A DNA stretch of 64,000 nt from Roseobacter sp. SK209-2-6. GTDB lineage: Bacteria; Pseudomonadota; Alphaproteobacteria; Rhodobacterales; Rhodobacteraceae. The notes beneath the pieces are model-generated. The model searched no databases and was not told the DNA's origin. It saw only the letters and a program-made list of their open reading frames with translations. The DNA lies in NCBI RefSeq assembly GCF_000169455.1, contig NZ_AAYC01000003.1, positions 248,001-312,000 on the forward strand. Reading direction: 5' to 3'. Both the position numbers and the translations under genes were made by a program. Position 1 is the stretch's first letter. The number at the start of each line of letters is the position of its first letter. This document shows positions 1-7,346 of the stretch, in pieces.

Positions 1-409
1 CGCCTTGCGCAACAATGATATCCGCGCCGCAATCCAGCGCCCTCCATGCGTCACGCAGGGTTTGAACCTGGCAGATCAGCGGCACTCCAGCGTCCCGGAT
101 CGCAGGCGCAAAGGGAGCCGGGTCGCCGAAGGACAGGAAAACCGCGGCTGGATCATGCACCAGTACCTGATCAAGCACATGCGGCTGTTCGGCCAACTTC
201 CAGGTGATCAGACCGCAGCCGACGCGGGCACCAGCAGCGATGCCGAACTGCTGATCGATCCAGTCCGCATCGCCATATCCACCTCCGATCATGCCCATCC
301 CGCCTGCGCTGGAGACGGCGCTGGCCAGTGTGCCGCCTGCAGCAAAGGCCATCGGCGCCTGGATCACCGGACGGGTGATCCCCAACGCCTCTGTCATTCG
401 CGTCTTCAT
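1..409 (-). CDS. Nitronate monooxygenase family protein, 3' end outside window
   Basis: Only the N-terminal 136 codons are visible; the gene runs off the left edge. The start ATG (407-409) overlaps the tautomerase stop by four bases (ATGA), so the two are translationally coupled. The protein opens with MKTRMTEALGITRPVIQAPM, then a Gly-rich stretch (AGGMGMIGGG), the usual N-terminus of FMN-dependent TIM-barrel nitronate monooxygenase / 2-nitropropane dioxygenase proteins. Family members oxidise alkyl nitronates, but many homologues have unknown substrates. The neighbours (GST, SnoaL-like, tautomerase) suggest a small catabolic or detoxifying operon. The active-site His lies outside the visible part. 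Confidence 0.8.
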   Translation of the reverse strand, partial: MKTRMTEALGITRPVIQAPMAFAAGGTLASAVSSAGGMGMIGGGYGDADWIDQQFGIAAGARVGCGLITWKLAEQPHVLDQVLVHDPAAVFLSFGDPAPFAPAIRDAGVPLICQVQTLRDAWRALDCGADIIVAQG

Positions 410-627
410 TGTGCCTGTTTCCGGTACTCCTGCACCGGCAGGCCGCCAACACCCCAGTCCTCCAGCGGGACCTCATTGATCACTACAAAAGTGGTTGCTG
501 GGTTCTTACCCAGAACGTCCTGCAAAAGATCGGTAACCCCGGTGATCAGCTGCGCCTTTTGCGCGGCACTTGGACCGGTGCCCCCCGGGCCGCCTTCGCG
601 GGTCACTTTGATATTCACATAGGGCAT
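406..627 (-). CDS. 4-oxalocrotonate tautomerase family protein
   Basis: A 73-residue protein starting MPYVNIKVTREGG. Removal of Met exposes Pro-1, the catalytic base of the tautomerase superfamily, and the length fits the short 4-OT type (60-75 residues), which forms hexamers or trimers of dimers. A typical hydrophobic beta-strand (TTFVVINEV) lies near residues 45-53. Family enzymes ketonise dienols in aromatic ring-cleavage pathways, but many small members have other substrates. It sits between a SnoaL-like gene (3 bases away) and a nitronate monooxygenase (4-base overlap), so it is surely co-transcribed. The substrate cannot be told from sequence. Confidence 0.85.
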   Translation of the reverse strand: MPYVNIKVTREGGPGGTGPSAAQKAQLITGVTDLLQDVLGKNPATTFVVINEVPLEDWGVGGLPVQEYRKQAQ

Positions 628-630
628 CGG

Positions 631-1011
631 TCAGTCCTTTCGCGGAACATATGAGAACACTTTTGCAACGATACGCCATTCGGCGCCGTTGCGTACAAGG
701 GTAAGCAGGTCATAGAAATCCCGCCCCATCATCGTCATCCGGGCGCTGACACGGGCCAGCCTGTCGCTGACAAAAGCAATCTCCAGAATTTCCTCCTCGC
801 GCGGATCGCCGCGCTTGGCTGGCGGCTCGCGCCCGTCCACGCGGCTCATGTAGGTCTCGAGATCCAGATACAACTCATCTCCATCAGTGGCGCAGACATA
901 GGCGAGCTGCGGATGGAAGACCTCGCGCAGCACGGTGCTGTCAGCCTGGTGGAGACCTTCGAAATAGGTTTCCACCAGATTTCCGACCTGTTTGTGATCG
1001 TTGGGTGTCAT
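631..1011 (-). CDS. SnoaL-like / NTF2-fold protein
   Basis: 126 residues from the ATG at 1009-1011, chosen because it overlaps the GST stop in an ATGA and because the longer frame upstream only reads through GST coding sequence. The pattern, an N-terminal helix (NLVETYFEGLHQAD), a central acidic part and a C-terminal sheet (WRIVAKVFSYVPRKD), matches the cone-shaped NTF2/SnoaL fold (putative lumazine-binding proteins). Members may be small isomerases, hydrolases or binding proteins. No catalytic residue can be assigned. The operon position ties it to the GST and tautomerase. Confidence 0.7.
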   Translation of the reverse strand: MTPNDHKQVGNLVETYFEGLHQADSTVLREVFHPQLAYVCATDGDELYLDLETYMSRVDGREPPAKRGDPREEEILEIAFVSDRLARVSARMTMMGRDFYDLLTLVRNGAEWRIVAKVFSYVPRKD

Positions 1012-1619
1012 TGGATCAGCCCCTCTGCGCGCATTGCAGCCTGAGCGGACGGACGAGAGGCTGTGCGGGTAACAAAGGCGACCAGATTGGGCCAGCGGGC
1101 CAGGTCGATGCCGGTGAAATTCGCCCAGTTCGAAACCACGAACAGATAGGCATCCGCCACCGAGAACTGGCCCGCAACCAGCCATTCGCGGCCATCCGCC
1201 AACTGCGCCTCGATCAGATCAAACTTGCCCGCAACAGCGGTGCGCGCTTCGTCTTTGCCAGCCTCGGACGTGCCGTCGCGGAATAGCGGGCCAAAAGCCT
1301 TGTGCAACTCGGTCCCGATCCAGTTTAGCTGTTCCTGCATCCGCGCACGGGCCAAAGTGCCAACCTTTGGCGCCAATCCGGCCTCGGGGTGGCTGTCTGC
1401 GATGTACTGCAGAATGGCCGGCCCTTCGGTCAAGATGCTGCCGTCGTCCAATCCCAGAGCCGGAACATAGCCCTTGGGGTTGATCGCGTGGTAGTCCGCG
1501 CCGGTTTCGGTCCGGCCTACCGCGGTATCGACAGCTTCGATTTCAAAGGCGCGGCCGGTTTCATGCAGGGCAATATGGCTGGCCATTGGGCAGGCACCAG
1601 GTTTGTAGTAGAGTTTCAT
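1008..1619 (-). CDS. Glutathione S-transferase family protein (beta-like)
   Basis: 203 residues, normal GST length. The thioredoxin-fold N-terminus has MKLYYKPGACPMASHIALHE, with a Cys at position 9-10 as in bacterial beta-class GSTs. A cis-Pro loop (NPKGYVPAL) and the glutathione gamma-glutamyl contact (LTEGPAILQYIAD) follow, then an all-helical C-terminal domain with the N-capping motif FSVADAYLF. It is the first gene of a minus-strand operon, divergent from a LysR gene about 110 bases away that probably regulates it. The electrophilic substrate is unknown; isomerase or dehalogenase roles are possible given the tautomerase downstream. Confidence 0.9.
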   Translation of the reverse strand: MKLYYKPGACPMASHIALHETGRAFEIEAVDTAVGRTETGADYHAINPKGYVPALGLDDGSILTEGPAILQYIADSHPEAGLAPKVGTLARARMQEQLNWIGTELHKAFGPLFRDGTSEAGKDEARTAVAGKFDLIEAQLADGREWLVAGQFSVADAYLFVVSNWANFTGIDLARWPNLVAFVTRTASRPSAQAAMRAEGLIQ

Positions 1620-1662
1620 GACAGTCTCCTGTGTTTGTAGCGCCCCCTGAATACCGTCTAAA

Positions 1663-1683
1663 ATGATCTATTGATAATATCAT
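1663..1683. promoter_or_regulatory. Candidate LysR-type operator in divergent region
   Basis: Between the GST and LysR starts lies ATGAT-N11-ATCAT, an interrupted dyad of the T-N11-A form typical of LysR-type regulators, with a nested perfect TGATAATATCA at 1672-1682. The AT-rich spacer contrasts with the GC-rich genes either side. Assignment rests on position and symmetry only. Confidence 0.5.
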
Positions 1684-1727
1684 GTTTTCATCATTATGAT
1701 TAAGAAAACAGATTATGTTGAAAACCA

Positions 1728-2612
1728 ATGAAACACGACCAACTCCTTGCCATGGAGGCAATTGTCTCAACTGGCACCTTCCGCGGCGCGGCGGAGCGGC
1801 TGCACAAATCGCAGTCCGCTGTCAGCCACACAATCCGCCAGTTGGAAGAAGAACTGGAGCTGGAATTGTTCAGCCGCGAGGCCTACCGCCCCGCGCTCAC
1901 CCCGGCAGGTGAAATTTTCTATCGCGAGGCATCGCGGGTGCTGCGGCAGATGCAGGGGCTGAGATCCATCGCGGCCCGGCTGCGCGCCCGCGAAGAACCG
2001 GAGCTGACCGTGGCTGTCAGTGCCACGATGGATCTGGACCCCTTGCTGCCCGCCCTTGCAGACACTGGGAGGCGCCACCCGGCAACCCACCTGCGGCTGC
2101 GGATGGAAATGATGGGCGGCCCGATTGCCCGGCTGATGGAGGGCAAGGCGGATATTGCGCTCGCGTCCCTGGATGGGGTCCCCATGGACGACGTTGAGGC
2201 GGAGCCGGTCGCCGAGGTCACGATCCGGCCGGTGGCAAGCCCCGGCCTGGGCCTACCCGCCGGATCCCGCGCCTTGTCGGCATCCGAAATGCAGAGCCAT
2301 GTGCAGGTGATCGCCGCCGGCACTGGCGGCGCAGCGCATGAGCAGAGCCGCGATCTGCTGCCAGGTGGGCTGAAATGGACCGTCTCCGACCTCGCGGCCA
2401 AGAAGAAAGTTATCCTCGCTGGCCTCGGTTGGGGCGGTTTGCCTGACCATATGACGGAAGCGGAGCGGCACTCCGGGAAGTTGCTGGCGCTGAATTTGGA
2501 AAGGTTCCCTGTACGCCGGACCATGATCTTCAAGATGAGACGCAGGGACCAGGCAATAGGCGTTGTTGCTGATGAACTTTGGAACAAGATCGGGGCTGTT
2601 GCACTGGCATAG
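1728..2612 (+). CDS. LysR family transcriptional regulator
   Basis: 294 residues, standard LysR length. Residues 1-60 form the winged helix-turn-helix ([20 protein letters not shown], then the LFSRE and LTPAG wing motifs). A linker helix follows, then a periplasmic-binding-protein-like effector domain from about residue 90 ([20 protein letters not shown]). It is transcribed away from the GST cluster and probably controls it and itself through the dyad at 1663-1683. The effector is unknown. No frameshift or truncation is seen. Confidence 0.92.
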   Translation: MKHDQLLAMEAIVSTGTFRGAAERLHKSQSAVSHTIRQLEEELELELFSREAYRPALTPAGEIFYREASRVLRQMQGLRSIAARLRAREEPELTVAVSATMDLDPLLPALADTGRRHPATHLRLRMEMMGGPIARLMEGKADIALASLDGVPMDDVEAEPVAEVTIRPVASPGLGLPAGSRALSASEMQSHVQVIAAGTGGAAHEQSRDLLPGGLKWTVSDLAAKKKVILAGLGWGGLPDHMTEAERHSGKLLALNLERFPVRRTMIFKMRRRDQAIGVVADELWNKIGAVALA

Positions 2613-3038
2613 TGCAGGTAACATCCAGCGCGGCGGGTCTTGTTTTTTGAGGTCGTCGCAACGAATTGGCGGTTTGAAAGCCGTGCCCCAGCGTGACAAT
2701 TTAGGACAAGTTCGGTGAATTTCGCTGCGGTGGCATAAGGCCGGTTCGTCCTGTGTGGATAGCGGCTGCTTAGCAAGAACAAAAGGCGTTGATTGCGCGG
2801 TTGGTCACTACAGTCCTGTGTCCGGCCGTTGATCGCGGCGCCGAAATCTGCCGCTGGCCTTTGTGGGTTCCGCAAACTTGCTCCCAATCGGCGACGCGAA
2901 CCTGTGAGACAGGACAAAGCGCAGGATTTCAGGTTTTCGGATGACCGCGCGTGCCATCCGTTGCCCGGCAGGCGATTTGCATTGCAAATCTGCCGAGAGG
3001 GGGCATTCGTCATACAATTCGGGTTTGGCTGGCTTCTT
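2613..3038. other. Non-coding stretch with a perfect 17-base palindrome
   Basis: No convincing gene is visible here; frames on both strands have no recognisable domains. At 2974-2990 is GATTTGCATTGCAAATC, a perfect 8-1-8 palindrome of the size of a dimeric repressor site, not flanked by an intact gene. The stretch borders the IS scar and may be left over from a lost gene. Confidence 0.5.
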
Positions 3039-3904
3039 CTATGCTGCTGTTTGGCGGTAGTATGTTTCTTTGGTGAGTATTGCCCAAATGATCCGCGCCG
3101 CCTTGTTTGGTATCGCAAAAGTTGCAATGCGGACGGGCTTGCGCACCAGAAGCTGCATGATCCAAGGTTGAACGCACTCTGGGTAGCCACGGGCACGCTG
3201 CACCTGAGAGGTCATGCAGTCACAAGCAATCGCTGGAGATATCGGCCTCCCTTCTTGCTGATCCGGCCTAACCGCTCTTTTCCACCACTCAACCTGTTCA
3301 ACGGTGTTTAGCCGAGCCACGCAGCGAACTCGCGTCCGTTCTTGAACTGCTTGCCATCACCGATGGTAGCCACGATGGCTGGGGCCGTGATGTGACCGAC
3401 ACCTGGCACTGTTCTGATCCGTTTGGCACGCTCGTCGATCCTGGCATTATACTCGATCGACTTGTCATAGAAGGTGGCCCGGTCATCGAGAGCAACAACC
3501 TGACCACAAAGCGTCTTAAGCATACTCTTCGCCACGCCAGGAAAATCTGGACAACCATCGGCTGCGAAGGCTTTGTTGAACCGCATAGCAGCAACCGGTC
3601 CGCTCCCAATCACATGGCTAAATTCACGAAGAAGACCGCGGATTTCACTCAACATCCGGGTCTTTTGTCGGACGCTAAGCTGGCGCACCCGGTGGATGGT
3701 CTGCAGCGCTTGCTGTTCCCTCGACTTCACAGCGACAATGCGCATCGCCGGTCGCGTAACTGCCTTGCAAATAGCTTCCGCATCAACCGCATCTGTTTTG
3801 CCACGCTTCACATATGGCTTTACATAGACGGCAGGCATTAGGCGTAGATCGTAACCAATCTCAATCAACTCACGCACCCAATGATTGGCTGATCCGCACG
3901 CCTC
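3039..3904 (-). pseudogene. IS110-family transposase remnant
   Basis: Read on the minus strand, homology to IS110/IS1111-type transposases begins abruptly at EACGSANHW (3904) and runs through YVKPYVKRGKTDAVDAEAI and RTVPGVGHITAPAIVATIG to FAAWLG. A TAA at 3308-3310 then replaces the expected Leu. In the same frame the protein continues TPLNRLSGGKERLG...YLQRLLVTA until a TGA, after which a frameshift restores [13 protein letters not shown]...[14 protein letters not shown], ending at 3039. The N-terminal RuvC-like DEDD half, with the first catalytic Asp, is missing. It is therefore a 5'-truncated copy with at least one nonsense and one frameshift mutation, and surely inactive. Confidence 0.85.
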
Positions 3905-3972
3905 AACCTGCCGTAACTTCGTGACAATCTCTTCCGGCTTGTGACGTTTGTTCCCATCTTTGATCCTCCGTT
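3902..3972 (-). mobile_element. Fragment of IS3-family orfA start fused to the IS110 remnant
   Basis: Directly upstream of, and in frame with, the truncated IS110 sequence is KRHKPEEIVTKLRQVE, the characteristic N-terminus of IS3-family (IS511/IS407-like) OrfA. The join falls exactly at the shared Glu codon near 3902-3904. Only about 20 codons of the IS3 gene remain, which points to an IS-into-IS insertion followed by deletion. Confidence 0.7.
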
Positions 3973-4017
3973 TCCTAACTATAGGGGCGAAACACTTCAT
4001 TGGGGGAGGATCAGCAC

Positions 4018-4279
4018 TGTGGCGTTTCCCAATGGCGCGCTCGCATTGGTGCATCGTGCAGAAACGACAGTAGAACAGGAAGGAACCTATGCCTTCAGTC
4101 GTGATGGACGGGCTTTGGTGAATCACCGCTCCCCTATCAGGCTAGATGGGAAAGGAAACTTGGCAGCGTTGCTGGTTATGTGCGGCAATCCAGCCTACCC
4201 GCCCGAGACCGTCACAGGGGTGGACCTAAATGAAATCCGGATAGCGGGCCGCGTTCGCAGCTATGTCGTGACAGTTTAG
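4018..4279 (+). pseudogene. Possible C-terminal remnant of an S24 (LexA/CI-like) repressor
   Basis: The plus-strand frame to the TAG at 4277-4279 has no proper start and no N-terminal domain, but its tail resembles the end of S24 peptidase-type phage or SOS repressors: TYAFSRDGRALVNHR, then the GNPAYPPETV motif and IRIAGRVRS. If right, the DNA-binding half was lost where the IS elements inserted. The Ser/Lys active-site residues of S24 cannot be seen. The match is from memory and weak. Confidence 0.35.
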
Positions 4280-4545
4280 TAGATTTCTTTAGTCGTATTG
4301 GGCGCAAACCGGCAGGCAAGCTATCTTAGCTCGGGAAGCTTAAAACAACCTGGAAACCTAACAAACTGGGCATGGTCGGCACAAAGAGGGCTGCAGTTAA
4401 TGCCCTTTGAACAACCAAACCAATCCTTGTAGTTAAGGGTGTTCGCCTGCCCGGAGTGGAAACGATCTACTGGCTGTTTTCACAAAAAAATCCGCGGTTC
4501 AGATATAAACTGGATTTTCTCTGACAATCGAGAAAATCTAAATGA

Positions 4546-4586
4546 GTTGAAAAACGCCGCCCATCAAGTTCGCTTTGGCGTTCAAC
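4546..4586 (-). terminator. Terminator-like hairpin after the sulfonate operon
   Basis: On the minus strand GTTGAACGCC and GGCGTTTTTCAAC pair across an 18-base loop, with a T-run inside the 3' arm. It lies 125 bases past the slcD stop, where operon transcription would be expected to end. The bulged stem makes it less than ideal. Confidence 0.35.
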
Positions 4587-4641
4587 TGTCGTTATGTTTT
4601 TTTTCGAAAGCCTCAGCTACGGCTTGATACTTGTAGGGCAT
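4582..4641 (-). CDS. Possible 19-residue peptide or gene remnant
   Basis: A minus-strand frame reads MPYKYQAVAEAFEKKHNDS and stops inside the terminator-like hairpin. AGGAAG lies ten bases before the ATG. The peptide looks like the helical tail of a protein rather than random sequence, and it follows slcD on the same strand. It may be a real short gene, the end of a deleted gene, or chance. Confidence 0.2.
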   Translation of the reverse strand: MPYKYQAVAEAFEKKHNDS

Positions 4642-4710
4642 GTCTTGGACATCTTCCTAAGCGCCGATCTGCTGCAATAGTACCATGCCTCTCATTGGAA
4701 CCGCTTGTTT

Positions 4711-5814
4711 TTACCATAGCTTGCCATCGGTTAACTTAGATTGCCCGGTTTGCGCCATCGCGATGCTAAGTTCTGCGCTAATAGCTTCCCACAATCGTTC
4801 CAGTCCTGCCTCTCCTGCAGCTGCAATAGCAAACTGCAGTATTTTTCCGAGAAAGATGAAATCAGCACCAATGGCGATGGCCTTAAGAACATCTTCGCCG
4901 GACCGGATTCCGCTGTCGTAAAAAAGTGGGAAATTGGGCCCTAGTTCGGCACGAATCTTAGCAAGCATTTCAATCGGGGGAGGGGTAGATTCAAGCTGTC
5001 TCGAACCATGGCTTGACACTTGAATGGCATCCACGCCTGCGGCTGCCAGCGCTTGAGCATCTTCTACATCCAATACGCCTTTGACCACAAGATTTCCGGG
5101 CCATAGGTCGCGTAGCCGGTCCAAGGTGTCCCATGTGGCGCGCGCTCGGCTTTCGGTACGATCAAAGTCATACCCCTCCAACTCGAAATTCGCTAAAACC
5201 GGCTTGCCTCGAAGCAGAGTGTTTAACGACCAACGCGGATGCAGAGCGAGATCGAAAAGCTGGCTTGGGCCGATGCGGAATGGCATCTTGAAACCGTGAC
5301 GCAGTTCGCGCGGGCGGCGACCGACTTCAGGTACATCCACGGTTAAAACAAGAGTCTCGTAACCGGCCTCGAGCGCACGTTCGGCCAATTTGAAAGTCCC
5401 TGCGCCATCGCCGCTGAAATAGAGCTGGAACCAGGCATGTCCCTCAGACACCTCCAGAATCTTTTCCAGTGAAGTCGAGGCGACAGTCGAAACACCAAGT
5501 GGCACCCGGTATCGCGCAGCCAGCCGAGCCAGCATGAGATCTGCGCCTGGGGCGGCCAAATTGCACATGCCCATCGGCGCGATACCAAAGGGGCGGCTAG
5601 CTTTCGTCCCAAACACTTGCGTCGCCAACGAACGTTCACCGACATCACGCAAGATTCGAGGCCGTAGGGTTATGGCCTCCAAGGCCGCGCTGTTGCGTGC
5701 AGCTCCGGTTTCCGCTCCTGCGGCCCCGTCAATGTAGTCAAAGACCATCCACGGCAGCCGCCTTCTGGCTAGGCGGCGGGCGTCTTCGGCGGAATGGATA
5801 GCACTTGCGCCCAT
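4711..5814 (-). CDS. slcD: FMN-dependent alpha-hydroxy-acid dehydrogenase, probable (S)-sulfolactate dehydrogenase
   Basis: 367 residues from the ATG that overlaps the comE stop (ATGA at 5812-5816); a longer frame upstream is only comE in another frame. It is an LldD/glycolate-oxidase-type TIM barrel. Active-site equivalents are visible: Tyr in FDYIDGAAG, Tyr in FQLYFSG, Asp and Arg in TVDVPEVGRRP, Lys in LVVKGVLD, and the His/Arg pair in SSHGSRQLES (usually SNHGGRQLD). SlcD of Roseovarius nubinhibens belongs to this family and feeds sulfopyruvate to ComDE. Its place directly after comDE in a DHPS operon supports 3-sulfolactate as substrate. Ordinary lactate or glycolate oxidation is the alternative. 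It ends a minus-strand operon of at least ten genes. Confidence 0.75.
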   Translation of the reverse strand: MGASAIHSAEDARRLARRRLPWMVFDYIDGAAGAETGAARNSAALEAITLRPRILRDVGERSLATQVFGTKASRPFGIAPMGMCNLAAPGADLMLARLAARYRVPLGVSTVASTSLEKILEVSEGHAWFQLYFSGDGAGTFKLAERALEAGYETLVLTVDVPEVGRRPRELRHGFKMPFRIGPSQLFDLALHPRWSLNTLLRGKPVLANFELEGYDFDRTESRARATWDTLDRLRDLWPGNLVVKGVLDVEDAQALAAAGVDAIQVSSHGSRQLESTPPPIEMLAKIRAELGPNFPLFYDSGIRSGEDVLKAIAIGADFIFLGKILQFAIAAAGEAGLERLWEAISAELSIAMAQTGQSKLTDGKLW

Positions 5815-6368
5815 CAACTTGCGATCGCTTTCATGAAGCGGTCGCGGATCACCACCGGATCCATGGTGATCACCGGCATTTTGGCATTGCCACTGTCGCA
5901 TTTCACCACCATCACGGTCGCCTCACCACTGGCCAGAGCTTCTTCTAGCACCGGGCCAGTGTCCACGTCCTGCACTTCGACCACACGCGCGCAACCTGCG
6001 GCGCGAGCCATGCCCGTCAGATCGGTACGCTGACTGGTATAGGTTGGCTGGTCTCCAGTAGATCCATATGAGCCATTATCGATGATCATTAGGATATAGT
6101 TTGACGGTGCGTTGTTCCCAATTGTCGGAAGGGTACCAAGATTGGTCAGGATCGACCCATCTCCGTCGATCACGATCACCGGTTTGGGTTGTGCCAACGC
6201 CAGCCCTAATCCGATGGAGGATGCGAGCCCCATGGTCCCAAGCATGTAGAAATTGCTAGGCTGATCGTCGATTGCGTGCAGCTCCTGGCTGGGGATGCCG
6301 ATGTTGCAGACAACAAGCTGGTCTCGCAGGGTCGGCGCGATCTCTCTCAATATTTCGGAACGGATCAT
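5814..6368 (-). CDS. comE: Sulfopyruvate decarboxylase beta subunit
   Basis: 184 residues, the thiamine-diphosphate pyrophosphate-binding half of a split decarboxylase. The ThDP/Mg motif is visible as VIDGDGSILTNLG with the distal Asn in MIIDNGSYGSTG. An IPSQEL segment near residue 27 and MLGTMGLASSIGLGLA form the usual domain core. With ComD it converts 3-sulfopyruvate to sulfoacetaldehyde and CO2. Start and stop overlap its neighbours by four bases (ATGA), giving tight coupling in the order comD-comE-slcD. Phosphonopyruvate decarboxylase is related, but no phosphonate genes are nearby. Confidence 0.88.
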   Translation of the reverse strand: MIRSEILREIAPTLRDQLVVCNIGIPSQELHAIDDQPSNFYMLGTMGLASSIGLGLALAQPKPVIVIDGDGSILTNLGTLPTIGNNAPSNYILMIIDNGSYGSTGDQPTYTSQRTDLTGMARAAGCARVVEVQDVDTGPVLEEALASGEATVMVVKCDSGNAKMPVITMDPVVIRDRFMKAIAS

Positions 6369-6871
6369 TGGTCGCCGTAGCCTCCCCAGAAATTGGCGTC
6401 AGTCAGGATGGCAACGGGTTTGTTGCACATGAATGTGTACTTTAGGATATTGTCCAGCTCCTCCACGTCCTTTTGCCAGTGGAGGTGGTAGGTCGGGATA
6501 TTCAACTGGGCGAGCAATGCCTTGGTATGAACCGCCATTTCGACCTGACACGCCACCGGTTCACGCAGCTCGCCGCGGTAGGAGATCAGCATCGGCAGGG
6601 GCATGCGGTAATATTGGATCAGTGTTGCCAGCGTGTTGATCGTCACGCCGATGGCGGTGTTCTGCATGATGATGGCGGGGCGTTTGCCCCCCATCCAGGC
6701 GCCCGCGCACAGCCCCATGCCCTCGTCTTCCTTGTTGGAAGGAATGTGCAACATGTCCTCGCGTTGGTCGATCTCCTCGATCACGCCAGCGAGCTGTTTA
6801 CAGGGAACGGTCGTGACGAATGAGATGCCATTGGCGGCCATATCGTCAGCGATCCTCTTGTCTATGTTCAT
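6365..6871 (-). CDS. comD: Sulfopyruvate decarboxylase alpha subunit
   Basis: 168 residues, the PYR-domain partner of ComE. It carries the conserved Glu that activates the thiamine ring in SNKEDEGMGLCAGAWMGGK and the downstream QNTAIGVTINTLATL core. ComD/ComE-type split enzymes occur in methanogen coenzyme M synthesis and, in roseobacters, in sulfolactate and DHPS catabolism, which is the context here. The four-base overlap with comE fits 1:1 subunit production. Upstream lies a UspA gene (37 bases). Confidence 0.88.
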   Translation of the reverse strand: MNIDKRIADDMAANGISFVTTVPCKQLAGVIEEIDQREDMLHIPSNKEDEGMGLCAGAWMGGKRPAIIMQNTAIGVTINTLATLIQYYRMPLPMLISYRGELREPVACQVEMAVHTKALLAQLNIPTYHLHWQKDVEELDNILKYTFMCNKPVAILTDANFWGGYGDQ

Positions 6872-6908
6872 GGTCGGTTGCCCTCATTCCGGGTGTTTTG
6901 TTTCAAAA

Positions 6909-7319
6909 TCAGATGGTGCGGCAGACATGGACCGCGCAAGGTGCGTGGCGGACGACACGAGCGGCTGTGGTGCCCAGGAAGAAGTCGCTGAGGCCGGGCT
7001 TGTGTGAGCCGACGACAATGCAGTCGATGCCATATTTCTCAGCATATTCAACAATGGCGCGGTAGGAGCGGCCCTTGACGATTTCGGTCGTTGCATTGTC
7101 GTGACCAGCGGTTTTACGGGCTAGTTCATCGCGAGCCTTGTTTAGCGCTTCGCGCAGAGCGTCTTCGTCCAGGTAGGCGCTGACAGACCCCTGCGGGGCC
7201 TCGTAGACATGCAGGGCGATGATCTGACCACCTGGGCTGCAAAGAGTTGCAGCGGCTTTGAGAGTGGTTTCCGAAACCCCGTGATCGAGGGCCATCGGCA
7301 CCAAGACTTTGTTATACAT
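6909..7319 (-). CDS. Universal stress protein UspA family
   Basis: 136 residues, single Usp domain. It opens MYNKVLVPMALDHG and ends with the ATP-binding pattern IVVGSHKPGLSDFFLGTTAARVVRHAPCAV, a G-2x-G-9x-G(S/T)-like motif. Such proteins bind ATP or act as small stress-linked regulators. It is embedded in the sulfonate operon between hpsO and comD. The role here is unknown; it may sense energy state or stabilise operon enzymes. Confidence 0.88.
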   Translation of the reverse strand: MYNKVLVPMALDHGVSETTLKAAATLCSPGGQIIALHVYEAPQGSVSAYLDEDALREALNKARDELARKTAGHDNATTEIVKGRSYRAIVEYAEKYGIDCIVVGSHKPGLSDFFLGTTAARVVRHAPCAVHVCRTI

Positions 7320-7346
7320 GGTGTCTCTCCGTCTGTTGCGGGCGTT

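Larger units (their letters stand above)
4280..4710. other. Low-GC intergenic region with inverted repeats
   Basis: No substantial gene is visible. The region is more AT-rich than its surroundings. It holds a perfect 9-base inverted repeat, GATTTTCTC (4513-4521) and GAGAAAATC (4530-4538) with an 8-base loop, and a longer imperfect hairpin at 4546-4586 described separately. It marks the boundary between the IS scar and the sulfonate operon. Confidence 0.5.

Noticed and set aside
1919-3196. 425-codon minus-strand open frame
   Set aside because: It covers the LysR gene in antisense and runs into intergenic sequence; the composition is low-complexity with no domain.
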